Below are positions 1 to 6,896 of a stretch of DNA of 15,001 bases, piece by piece. The stretch is from contig CAMNJG010000016.1 of the NCBI GenBank assembly GCA_946541285.1, forward strand, positions 1 to 15,001, written 5' to 3'. The translations under genes and the position numbers were made by a program. The notes beneath the pieces are model-generated. The model ran no database searches, was not told where the DNA came from, and saw only the letters and a program-made list of their open reading frames with translations. The stretch comes from an uncultured Clostridia bacterium. Lineage in GTDB: Bacteria > Bacillota > Clostridia > Peptostreptococcales > Anaerovoracaceae. Within the stretch, counting starts at the first letter, position 1. Every line of letters starts with the position of its first letter.

Positions 1-10
1 CCTTTATTGT

Positions 11-54
11 TCAAAAACAGCCGGAAGCCAGGCAGTTTCCCCGGTTTCCGGCTG
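11..54 (-). terminator. Intrinsic terminator after the last SLH gene
   Basis: Read on the minus strand, CAGCCGGAA (54-46) pairs perfectly with TTCCGGCTG (26-18). The 9-bp stem is followed directly by TTTTTG (17-12). The loop is 19 nt and can form further short GC pairs. The stem begins 13 nt after the stop codon of the SLH gene that ends at 68, so it is the natural end of the SLH-gene transcript. A GC-rich stem plus a U-run is the standard Rho-independent signature. Confidence 0.85.
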
Positions 55-67
55 AAATCTGAAATTT

Positions 68-1813
68 TTATGACAAAGCCAGGTAACGGTTGATCATGGC
101 AGCGGTCTGGCAGCGACTGGCTGTCGCTGCAGGTAACAGATGTCCATCATCTCCCTGCAGGAGCCCCTGTCCCACAGCCCATTTCATCGGGGAAACCGCC
201 CATTCCGCCACCTGGGCCGCGTCACGGAAAACCAGCAGATCGGCTTCCTGCCGCGGTTCTCCACAGACCCGGTAGAGCAGCGCAGCCAACTCCTGCCTGC
301 TGACCGGATCATCCGGCCGGAAACGTTCCCCGTCTCCCCGGGCGATCCCGTTCTGACTGGCCCACAGTAAAGGACCGGCGTACCAGCTGTCTCTGGACAC
401 ATCGGAGAAAGGAATCTCACCGCTTACCTGCGGAGCTCCGGCCATGCGATAAAGAACAGTGACGATCATGGCCCGGCTGGTGCGCCCCTCCGGATCAAAT
501 AATCCGTAGCTGCCCTGCATCAGCCCCAGACGATACAGATCGGCAACATCCTGATAGTACCAGCTGTTTTCGGATACATCCCGATAAGGACTGGTATTTT
601 CTTCACCCAGCACGATCTCGGTCACATTTTTGATCCACAGGGAGATGGTATTTTCCACTACCAGCCTGAGCGGGCCGAATTCATTGGTGCCATCGTAACC
701 TGCGCTGGTATCATCCGGCACAAGTGGGGAACCATCCACTGCCCAGGCCAGCAGCACATCCTTGTGCTGACCTGGCTGATAGAACGAATCAACGCCCTTC
801 ATGACGGTATCCGGACTGATGGTCTTGACCATGCCGTCCGATGCTTTGATTTTTATCTGACTCGGTGTATCCCTGCCCGGTACCAGATAATCACTGACCA
901 GGGCACTCAGTGGCAGCCCCTCAAAAGCATAACGTCCGCGGGAAGCCGCGAAATACTGGCGTGCCCGGCGCTGATCAGCCTCCAGCTCCGTCAGGCTCAG
1001 TTCGTGGATCCCGTTGGCTTCTGTACCGGAAATGATGAGACGGAAACCTTCCTGATCTCCCTTATGCGTCCAGTCACCGCTCTGATCCGGCTGACTGTCG
1101 TCCACAGACTGTCCGGTATCCCTGTGATATTCATAACCGTCCGCGTCACCAACCACGACAGCGGCCAGCCATTTGGCACAGTTCGGAGCATTGAACTCAT
1201 AGGAGGAAATCTGCCCCACGATCAGACGCAGCGGGCCACCGAGATTATCACATTCTTCAACATATCCATCCGCGGCGGTAAACGTCCTGTAGACGGATTC
1301 GGTACCGGTAGGGCCTACCAGTGCCCTGCCGTCTGACGCGAATGCCACCAGCGGCGGCAGGCCTTTCTCTTCCAGAACTCCGCCTTTTGCGCTATAGCGC
1401 CCGTATCTGTCCGAACGCAGGTCACCCAGGCTCATATAGATACAATATCCGTCCTTGGCAATCAACTGTACCGGCGTACTGTCAGGAAGTCCTTCGTCCA
1501 GTCCCTCACGCAGCATCAGAGGATACAGCTGCAATCCTGTATAGGTGTGTGTGGAAAACACGCTGCCGCTGGTCATGGTACTGTACTGACTGGTATAGGC
1601 CAGAGAATCATCTCCTTCAGCGTACAGCCCTTCCAGTGCCATGACCGTCAGGGTCCGTACTCCGTCAAAACCGGAACCTGCCAGGGTCAGGGTATCTGTC
1701 AGATAGTTATTTTCCTCATGATAGATACTCTCCCCGGCATGAACCGATGGAGAAAAGAAAACGAACAGAGCCACAACTGTGATCAGCAGTCCGGCTGCAG
1801 AACCTTTACGCAT
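68..1813 (-). CDS. Exported surface protein with two SUOX-like modules and three C-terminal SLH repeats (581 aa)
   Basis: Signal peptide at residues 1-26 (basic MRK, hydrophobic core, cleavage after SVHA). The ectodomain seems to be two copies of a module resembling the sulfite-oxidase/oxidoreductase molybdopterin-binding fold: about 37-222 (TYTGLQLYPLML, KDGY, GGPLRLIVG) and about 257-405 (FEGLPLSALV, ASDGM, FGPLRLVVE, then WIKNVTEIVLG). An acidic linker at about 226-254 separates them. Three SLH repeats fill about 408-581 and should bind a secondary cell-wall polymer. Their usual ITRAE box reads TSRAM, VSRQE and TASRC, so the third repeat is degenerate. Start: ATG with AGGAGG at 1819-1824, 5 nt upstream. 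The gene lies 174 bp after the preceding SLH gene, and a 16-bp hairpin precedes its ribosome binding site. Export and SLH anchoring are well supported. The SUOX-like assignment rests on motif resemblance only, and I see no convincing molybdenum-ligand cysteine context. No enzymatic function is claimed. Confidence 0.85.
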   Translation of the reverse strand: MRKGSAAGLLITVVALFVFFSPSVHAGESIYHEENNYLTDTLTLAGSGFDGVRTLTVMALEGLYAEGDDSLAYTSQYSTMTSGSVFSTHTYTGLQLYPLMLREGLDEGLPDSTPVQLIAKDGYCIYMSLGDLRSDRYGRYSAKGGVLEEKGLPPLVAFASDGRALVGPTGTESVYRTFTAADGYVEECDNLGGPLRLIVGQISSYEFNAPNCAKWLAAVVVGDADGYEYHRDTGQSVDDSQPDQSGDWTHKGDQEGFRLIISGTEANGIHELSLTELEADQRRARQYFAASRGRYAFEGLPLSALVSDYLVPGRDTPSQIKIKASDGMVKTISPDTVMKGVDSFYQPGQHKDVLLAWAVDGSPLVPDDTSAGYDGTNEFGPLRLVVENTISLWIKNVTEIVLGEENTSPYRDVSENSWYYQDVADLYRLGLMQGSYGLFDPEGRTSRAMIVTVLYRMAGAPQVSGEIPFSDVSRDSWYAGPLLWASQNGIARGDGERFRPDDPVSRQELAALLYRVCGEPRQEADLLVFRDAAQVAEWAVSPMKWAVGQGLLQGDDGHLLPAATASRCQTAAMINRYLALS

Positions 1814-1831
1814 AAAGACCTCCTTTTCACG

Positions 1832-1869
1832 GCTCAGGAACTGTAACTCAGCCGTTACAGTTCCTGAGC
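1832..1869 (-). promoter_or_regulatory. Perfect 16-bp hairpin in the leader of the 581-aa SLH gene
   Basis: GCTCAGGAACTGTAAC (1832-1847) is followed by a 6-nt loop (1848-1853) and its exact reverse complement (1854-1869). There is no U-run on either strand, so it does not look like an intrinsic terminator. On the minus strand it ends 7 nt before the AGGAGG of the gene starting at 1813. It would lie at the very 5' end of a transcript starting from the possible -10 element at 1879-1884. A role as an mRNA-stabilising 5' stem-loop, or as a protein or RNA-based control element, is inference. Confidence 0.6.
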
Positions 1870-1878
1870 TTCATCTGG

Positions 1879-1912
1879 AATATACAGGTACAAAGATGGT
1901 CTCGCGACGCGA
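1879..1912 (-). promoter_or_regulatory. Possible promoter with a palindrome at the -35 position
   Basis: On the minus strand, TATATT (1884-1879) is a good -10 hexamer. The expected -35 position holds no TTGACA-like sequence; it holds the 11-bp palindrome TCGCGACGCGA (1902-1912). The predicted start would be near 1872, just ahead of the hairpin at 1869. The arrangement could mean an activator-dependent promoter. Evidence is only a -10 match plus a palindrome, so confidence is low. The gene could instead be read through from the upstream SLH gene. Confidence 0.25.
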
Positions 1913-1948
1913 ACCCCATTCCGCATGAATCCCTGAAACACGCAGATT

Positions 1949-1970
1949 CCTGTTATTTCCGGGAAACAGG
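1949..1970 (-). other. Small hairpin downstream of the 907-aa SLH gene
   Basis: CCTGTT (1949-1954) pairs with AACAGG (1965-1970) across a 10-nt interval, 17 nt after the TAA stop of the gene ending at 1988. It has no U-run, so it is at best a weak terminator or a 3'-end processing structure. The rest of the 1814-1987 gap holds the larger hairpin and possible promoter listed separately, and no gene. Confidence 0.25.
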
Positions 1971-1987
1971 CAGGATGGATTCATCCA

Positions 1988-4711
1988 TTACTGGACCTTC
2001 TGATCGAAATTCTTAACGATCTGGGCGACCTGCGCTCTCGTCGCTGTTTTCTGCGGTGCGAGGGTACTGTCTCCCATACCGTTGATCAGACCTTTGCCAG
2101 TTGCCCAGATCATCGGATCCTTCGCGTAATCCGACACCTGTCCCGCGTCTGTAAAGTTCTGGAATATCGTATCATCTGTCGTGTTCACATCTTTACCGGC
2201 GAACTTCGCGTAACGGTACAGAATCGCCGCCATCTGTTCCCTGGTTACCGGATCATTCAGACCGAAATGCTTACTGTCGTAACCCATTACAATCCCGTTT
2301 TCCGAGGCCCATGCGACAAATGGTGTATACCACTGGCCAGCCGCCACATCATCAAACGGCGCTGCCGTGTATTTTGACGTATCCGCGCCGGCCACACGGC
2401 CCAGTACGGTGACAAACATCGCCCGGGTCATCGTACCGTCCGGTTTAAACTGACCTTCACCGACTCCGTTGAAATAATTCTTTGTCAGCGCGTAGTCAAT
2501 GGCTTCATGATACCACTTGCTGACATCCAGGTCGCGGAATGCCTTACTCGGGCAGTTCGCTTCATGTCCATCTCCCGGTGACGGTTCTGTGGACTTCTGT
2601 TTATAGGTCACGTCTACGGTAACCGCGCTGGCAGGCATCGTAAAGGAGTATGTTCCGTTACCGTTATCCTTCAGGGAAACTTCTTTCCCGTCCTGATCCT
2701 TAACCGAAACAGTATCGACTTCGTAACCTTCCTCCGGTGTCAGGGTCAGAGTGACCTGCTCATCTTTCTTCGCCTGGTTCATGCTGGCGCTGACACGGCC
2801 ATTCTCTGCAGAAGCCGGAACTGTCACTGTATAAGTGGTCTGTTCCGTGCTGCCGTCACTGCCGCCGTTTCCACCGGAACCACCCTGTCCGGACTGGCTG
2901 GTCCGGATGGACTGGAGTTTTTCCACAGTGACGGTAACCTTTTTGTTTCCTTCAGCTGACGCTTCCGCCTCGCCTACCAGGGTCCCGTCTCCCGGAATGA
3001 TCACCTGCGGCTGGGCCAGGGCGTAAGTATAACGTTTGCCTTCCGAAACATTCGTGGAAGATTTGGAGGCCGTGTAGCCGGATACGATAAAGTACTTTCC
3101 GGTATCCGCAGCCGGAATCTTCACTGTGGAACCATCTGCGGACTTCAGTACCGCGTCACCGCTGACCAGATCCTTCAGCCAGACACCGGTATAGCGGTAA
3201 TACATGGCATTATAGTAACCATAAGGCGTGCCATGAGCTGAAACTTCATCCGCGGAAGGGGTCTGTGTAAAAGCGGACAGGCCCTCGAAGCCTGACAGAG
3301 TGTAATCCGTACTGTCTACCGTGAGCCAGGTATTTTCTTTATACGTGAACACAACACTGTTATCGACACCTTCCGATGCTGTAATCGTCTGAGTATCAGG
3401 GCCGGAAACGACAGCACCGGTAATCTCAGGAGCTTTGACCGCGTACTGCATACCAGGCACCAGACCGGTGACTTTCTGGGAATCGTAAGTCCTTCCGGTA
3501 CTCGGTTCAATGATACGCATGGACTGGCCGTCAACAGATCTGGCAGACAGAGTATAGCCGTCCTCACCGGTAAATACGTTACCGGAAGGGCTGATCACGA
3601 CACCCATCAGGGTCTTGATCACAGCAGAGTTGGCATCGTCACGCTGACGGTAAGCTCTGAGATAGCCGCTGTTCTGATCCGCGTCTTCCCATTCAGTGGA
3701 ATCGACATTATTCTCGTCCGGTGAATCATACTTCGTCCAGGAAGTCAGGCAGATCATGGTATTCACTGCGGCTGCGCTGTCACCGTCTGCGCTGGTATGA
3801 GATTCTTTCAGCCAGCTGACCCGGTCTTTATAGGCGGAATCTTCGATCGGAGTATCAGCATCCGCGTGATAACCGTCACTTTCCGCATACTGGACGATCA
3901 TGTCGCCGGTAATGTCCGCGTCAGCGATATCGGCGATCAGACCTGCCAGGGATGCGCCGCGTCCGGTCACGGTCTTCGGCACGGAATGGTCGACATATTT
4001 AAAATCACATGTCTCATCGTAAGCGTTCAGGTCGTCTTTCGTATAATAATAGAACTTATACGGGGCGTCTGCCGATTCTTTCACCGCGATGTAGAATACC
4101 GAATTGGCCACATCACCGCCCTGCGTCTTTTTCCCTGCACTGATATCAGAACTCAGATCGTTTCCATCCGCGTCCAGGATCCTGACACCTGTGATACAGC
4201 GGATATTGGCCTGATTGGCAGCTTCATTTGTCCTCAGGATACGGGCATAAGAGTTGTCATAGGTTTTTCCTTCATCATAGTTGGAACATGGGTCAGGTGC
4301 CACCATGTAGTTATTGGCGGCTTCCTTCACATCCGATACCGTAAACTCACTGACAAATCCGTCTGCGGCTGTGGCGCTGACTTTGTAATCCGCCTGAAAG
4401 CTTACACCCAGTCTGCTTTCCGCAGCTGTCAGCAGATCCGCCAGCTTTACACCAGTCCACTCCTGAGTAGTGTCCACACCATTTTCCCTGGCGGCATAGG
4501 TGTTGGTAACGGATGCATAATCTCCTTTCCCGCTGATTTCATCCCAGGTGAAATCAACAGAACTGCCTCCGGCCTGTATCCGGAATACCGGCGTACTGCC
4601 CTCCGGGGCATCAATCGTGCTGGAGCTGGTTTTGGCCGATGACAGGACCGGCAGTGCCAGTACCATGACCATCGCCAGCAACACAGCGATTAATTGTTTT
4701 GTGCGTTTCAT
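1988..4711 (-). CDS. Large exported SLH-anchored surface protein with SUOX-like modules and a bacterial repeat domain (907 aa)
   Basis: Signal peptide at residues 1-26 (MKRTKQ, hydrophobic core, cleavage after SSA). At least two and perhaps three ectodomain modules resemble those of the neighbouring SLH proteins: about 35-212 (WTGVKLADLL at 85-94, AADGF at 115-119), about 213-375 (ESDGY at 277-281) and about 460-600 (YTGVWLKDLV at 507-516, SADGS at 524-528). A Gly/Ser-rich linker spans 605-622. Residues 627-704 look like a listeria/bacterial repeat beta-domain (GRVSAS, EEGYEVDTVSV, GTYSFTMPASAVTV). Three SLH repeats follow at about 724-775, 786-840 and 850-903, with boxes MTRAM, VTREQ and ATRAQ. 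Start: ATG with AAAGGA about 8 nt upstream. The gene begins 53 bp after the stop of the upstream SLH gene, with no terminator between, so the two are probably cotranscribed. Cell-surface location is well supported. The module family is a tentative recognition, and no catalytic activity can be read from the sequence. Confidence 0.85.
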   Translation of the reverse strand: MKRTKQLIAVLLAMVMVLALPVLSSAKTSSSTIDAPEGSTPVFRIQAGGSSVDFTWDEISGKGDYASVTNTYAARENGVDTTQEWTGVKLADLLTAAESRLGVSFQADYKVSATAADGFVSEFTVSDVKEAANNYMVAPDPCSNYDEGKTYDNSYARILRTNEAANQANIRCITGVRILDADGNDLSSDISAGKKTQGGDVANSVFYIAVKESADAPYKFYYYTKDDLNAYDETCDFKYVDHSVPKTVTGRGASLAGLIADIADADITGDMIVQYAESDGYHADADTPIEDSAYKDRVSWLKESHTSADGDSAAAVNTMICLTSWTKYDSPDENNVDSTEWEDADQNSGYLRAYRQRDDANSAVIKTLMGVVISPSGNVFTGEDGYTLSARSVDGQSMRIIEPSTGRTYDSQKVTGLVPGMQYAVKAPEITGAVVSGPDTQTITASEGVDNSVVFTYKENTWLTVDSTDYTLSGFEGLSAFTQTPSADEVSAHGTPYGYYNAMYYRYTGVWLKDLVSGDAVLKSADGSTVKIPAADTGKYFIVSGYTASKSSTNVSEGKRYTYALAQPQVIIPGDGTLVGEAEASAEGNKKVTVTVEKLQSIRTSQSGQGGSGGNGGSDGSTEQTTYTVTVPASAENGRVSASMNQAKKDEQVTLTLTPEEGYEVDTVSVKDQDGKEVSLKDNGNGTYSFTMPASAVTVDVTYKQKSTEPSPGDGHEANCPSKAFRDLDVSKWYHEAIDYALTKNYFNGVGEGQFKPDGTMTRAMFVTVLGRVAGADTSKYTAAPFDDVAAGQWYTPFVAWASENGIVMGYDSKHFGLNDPVTREQMAAILYRYAKFAGKDVNTTDDTIFQNFTDAGQVSDYAKDPMIWATGKGLINGMGDSTLAPQKTATRAQVAQIVKNFDQKVQ

Positions 4712-4764
4712 AAAAACAATCCTTTCTGTATATATAAATAAAAGTGATAAAGAATAAACCTGTT

Positions 4765-6378
4765 CTACTGCAGTTCCAGGGTCCGGCTGAGAATCACCGC
4801 CATCTCCGCCCGTGTCAGACTGCCCAGTGGATTCAGCTGATTGTCACTGCCCTGTACGATCCCGGCACCTGCCAGCGCGCGGACGGACTCTTCGGCCCAG
4901 CCGGCGACCTGACCAGCATCGGTAAAACCGCTCAGATCAGTGCTGCCGCTGCTTATTCCATGACCGGTGATTTTCAGGGTACGGTAGATCAGAGCCATGG
5001 CTTCCTGACGGGTAATCGAGGAATCCGGCTTAAAAAAGCTGCCGTCCCCCTGAGCGATGCCCAGGGTCCTGGCCGCAGCGATAGCGTCGTAGTAATAGGA
5101 ACCTGCAGGAACATCCTGGAAGTTACCGTCAGCCTCTGCAGCCAGGTTGTAAGCCCTCGCCAGCATCAGCATGAAATCCCCCCGTCTGATGTTCAGGTCA
5201 GGGCCGAAACAGGTTGAGCTGATGCCTCTGACCACACCCCGCTGTGACAGATTCAGGACAGCATCCTTTGCCCAGCCGTAATCCTCCAGATCTGTAAAAT
5301 CCGTGTTCTTTGCTGAAGGGACATCCGGCTCATCTGCGGAAATCACACTCAGGCCGACCAGATCCGGCAGGACCTGTCCTTCACCGTAATAGAAACGCAG
5401 TGCTGTCATATTTCTGACGGCAGAACCTTCCTCTGAAGCCTGCCAGGCAATAAAGGCATCCTCCAGCTGATCTGCTGAAAGAGTCACATGGGAGTCTGTC
5501 CCCTCTGCCCGCAGGGAAAATCCGTCAGGCAGTTCAATCCCGGAATCACCCAGAAACCGTGTGACAGGAACCCCCTGTGCATTCACCGTTCCGATCCCGG
5601 CCTGCCAGATCCCCCGGCTGATCAGAGTCGAGAGGGATACAGTCACTGAACCGCCACTCACATCATGTACGGTCAAAGCAGGCTCTTCCGTACCGAAACG
5701 CAGGCGCCGGACGTTTTTGACCCAGTAGCAGCTGGTGATCTCCTGAAAATCGGTCTGACCATAACCGAAAACATTATCCACCCGATCCGGACTGTCCTGC
5801 CCCAGTACCGGCAGAACCGGCATAACAGCCTGCTCTGAAGGCTCCTCGGTTTCAACAGTGGTCTGGTACAGAGCCAGGACCGGAGAAACTGTATCAACTT
5901 TCGTTCCTGTAAAATCATACGTCCACCGGCTGTTGTTCACCCCGAAAGCATCCGTCAGGGTTTTGGACATTCCATCATCCGCCCGGACGCTGATACTCAT
6001 CGCCTGAGTGGTATCAATCCCCAGCGCTTCTGCCATGATTTTCAGATCCAGGCCACAGACCCGGCGATAGATCCAGGTCGGTGTCCCGTGATCTTCGTAA
6101 GTGGAATAGGTCACGGCTTCTGTAAAACAATCTCCCAGCCCCAGCCGGTACGTGGCTTCCCCACTGGCGGAAGCAGCCATATCCTCTATTTCGGAAGAGG
6201 TGACTGCCACATAATTGTGGAGAAAGCCTCTTCCCCGGCTGATATCACTGCCACTGATCACCAGAGCCGGCATTTCAGGACCACTGACGGTCATCTCTGC
6301 AGCCTGTACCTGCACCGGAACGCATACAGAAAACAGCAGCATCGGTATCAGCAGACAGTACTTCAACTTATGGTACAT
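4765..6378 (-). CDS. Exported surface protein with SUOX-like region and three SLH repeats (537 aa)
   Basis: The chosen ATG at 6376-6378 has AGGAGGAG about 7 nt upstream and opens directly into a signal peptide (MYHKLKYCLL, hydrophobic core, VQAA cleavage near residues 26-27). The frame stays open upstream to 6522, but that 48-residue extension is polar, would bury the signal peptide and has only a weak ribosome binding site. The ectodomain shows the same style as its neighbours: YRRVCGLDLKIMAEALG (104-120), RADDGM (132-137) and CYWVKNVRRLRFG (217-229), with a second, more divergent unit at about 232-345. The three SLH repeats are at about 358-410, 419-470 and 483-535, with boxes IRRGD, ITRQE and LTRAE. 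It is the first gene of the SLH cluster, behind a strong promoter. Its probable role is in the cell envelope, but the substrate or partner is unknown. The SUOX-like relation is weaker here than in the 581-aa protein. Confidence 0.85.
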   Translation of the reverse strand: MYHKLKYCLLIPMLLFSVCVPVQVQAAEMTVSGPEMPALVISGSDISRGRGFLHNYVAVTSSEIEDMAASASGEATYRLGLGDCFTEAVTYSTYEDHGTPTWIYRRVCGLDLKIMAEALGIDTTQAMSISVRADDGMSKTLTDAFGVNNSRWTYDFTGTKVDTVSPVLALYQTTVETEEPSEQAVMPVLPVLGQDSPDRVDNVFGYGQTDFQEITSCYWVKNVRRLRFGTEEPALTVHDVSGGSVTVSLSTLISRGIWQAGIGTVNAQGVPVTRFLGDSGIELPDGFSLRAEGTDSHVTLSADQLEDAFIAWQASEEGSAVRNMTALRFYYGEGQVLPDLVGLSVISADEPDVPSAKNTDFTDLEDYGWAKDAVLNLSQRGVVRGISSTCFGPDLNIRRGDFMLMLARAYNLAAEADGNFQDVPAGSYYYDAIAAARTLGIAQGDGSFFKPDSSITRQEAMALIYRTLKITGHGISSGSTDLSGFTDAGQVAGWAEESVRALAGAGIVQGSDNQLNPLGSLTRAEMAVILSRTLELQ

Positions 6379-6562
6379 GACAATCTCCTCCTGTCTTAAC
6401 AAAAAATTGAAACCACTATTCCCAATTCCTGCTTTGTAACAGTTTCTGTTTACGGGAAAACCATGATTCTTTTCTTTCGCAGCTGGTCCGGAGCAGTCTT
6501 CAGAATTCTCCTTCACACTCATCTTTTTTCTTCTAAATAATCAAACGGTAACCCGTTGCACA
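6379..6562 (-). other. Untranslated leader of the SLH gene cluster, about 180 nt
   Basis: This stretch lies between the predicted transcription start (near 6562) and the chosen ATG at 6378. It contains the AGGAGGAG ribosome binding site (about 6386-6393) and a short hairpin, AACAG-TTT-CTGTT, at 6438-6450. I looked for a cyclic-di-GMP riboswitch, which is plausible for a surface protein gene, and found no match to its conserved GCAAA-containing core. No RNA family is recognised. Confidence 0.4.
6544..6557. promoter_or_regulatory. Operator-like inverted repeat just after the SLH cluster promoter
   Basis: AACGG (6544-6548), a 4-nt spacer and CCGTT (6553-6557) form a perfect dyad. It lies roughly 5-18 nt downstream of the transcription start predicted from the 6569-6596 promoter, a common position for a repressor site. 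The half-sites are only 5 bp, so it could be chance. Confidence 0.3.
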
Positions 6563-6568
6563 TCATTT

Positions 6569-6596
6569 AATATACTATCATTTCACAGTTTGTCAA
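6569..6596 (-). promoter_or_regulatory. Strong sigma-A-type promoter for the SLH gene cluster
   Basis: On the minus strand, a perfect -35 box TTGACA (6596-6591) is separated by 16 nt from TATATT (6574-6569), five of six matches to the -10 consensus. The spacer is 1 nt shorter than the optimum. It lies in very AT-rich DNA, as expected for UP-element support, about 190 bp upstream of the 537-aa SLH gene and downstream of the terminator of the preceding operon. It is the only convincing promoter in the window. Confidence 0.75.
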
Positions 6597-6658
6597 ATTA
6601 TCGAATTTCCATTTAATTTTCTATCGTCAGACAGATTTCAAATTCTGAATTATGTTTT

Positions 6659-6737
6659 GTTTGGAATTGTTTGAAATATGAACCACTGTTTATACAAATT
6701 TTTAAACATTTTTCAAACAATACAAACTAATTCAAAC
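6659..6737. repeat. Helically phased CAAAC/GTTTG boxes upstream of the SLH promoter
   Basis: GTTTG begins at 6659 and 6669 (10-bp spacing). The complementary CAAAC begins at 6714, 6723 and 6733 (9- and 10-bp spacing). The two groups face each other, and an exact 11-bp inverted repeat (ATTGTTTGAAA at 6666-6676, TTTCAAACAAT at 6711-6721) links them. Additional single boxes occur at 6542-6546 and 6588-6592. Spacing of about one helical turn places the boxes on one DNA face, as for cooperative binding of a regulator. In 6661-6780 I count 26 G/C in 120 nt, so some repetition is expected by chance. The gene-free stretch 6597-6811 otherwise holds only AT-rich sequence. Confidence 0.45.
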
Positions 6738-6811
6738 AAAATTGTCTTTTTTCTTTTTTGGAAATTCTGCAAAAAAAATTTTACGGACAGAATACAGGAA
6801 AAATACTTTGG

Positions 6812-6840
6812 ATAAAAAAAGAGCCGGTTTCCCGACTCTT
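6812..6840 (-). terminator. Intrinsic terminator of the smc-ftsY-der-plsY-gpsA operon
   Basis: On the minus strand, AAGAGTCGG (6840-6832), a GAAA tetraloop and CCGGCTCTT (6827-6819) form a 9-bp stem with one G-U pair. A run of T follows immediately. It lies 56 nt after the stop codon of the pseudouridine synthase gene. It has every standard element of a Rho-independent terminator, including a stable GNRA loop. Confidence 0.92.
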
Positions 6841-6896
6841 CTCCAGAACTCCTGTTTTTTGTCTTTTTCCTGCTGATCAAGCTGTTTTCCGTAAAT

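Noticed and set aside
1832..1869. The 16-bp hairpin as an intrinsic terminator
   Set aside because: Neither strand has a U-run after the stem.
3797..4642. A 281-codon open frame on the plus strand
   Set aside because: It lies entirely antisense to the 907-aa SLH gene, its product shows no recognisable domain, and no convincing ribosome binding site or promoter was seen. It is a frame shadow; the same holds for the 190-codon frame at 764-1336 and the 257-codon frame at 7682-8455.
6379..6522. 48-residue N-terminal extension of the 537-aa SLH protein
   Set aside because: The extension is polar, would precede and mask a complete signal peptide, and has a much weaker ribosome binding site than the AGGAGGAG before the internal ATG.
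6379..6562. Cyclic-di-GMP riboswitch in the SLH leader
   Set aside because: A partial resemblance (an ACAAAGC segment) is present, but the conserved core and the flanking paired regions are missing.
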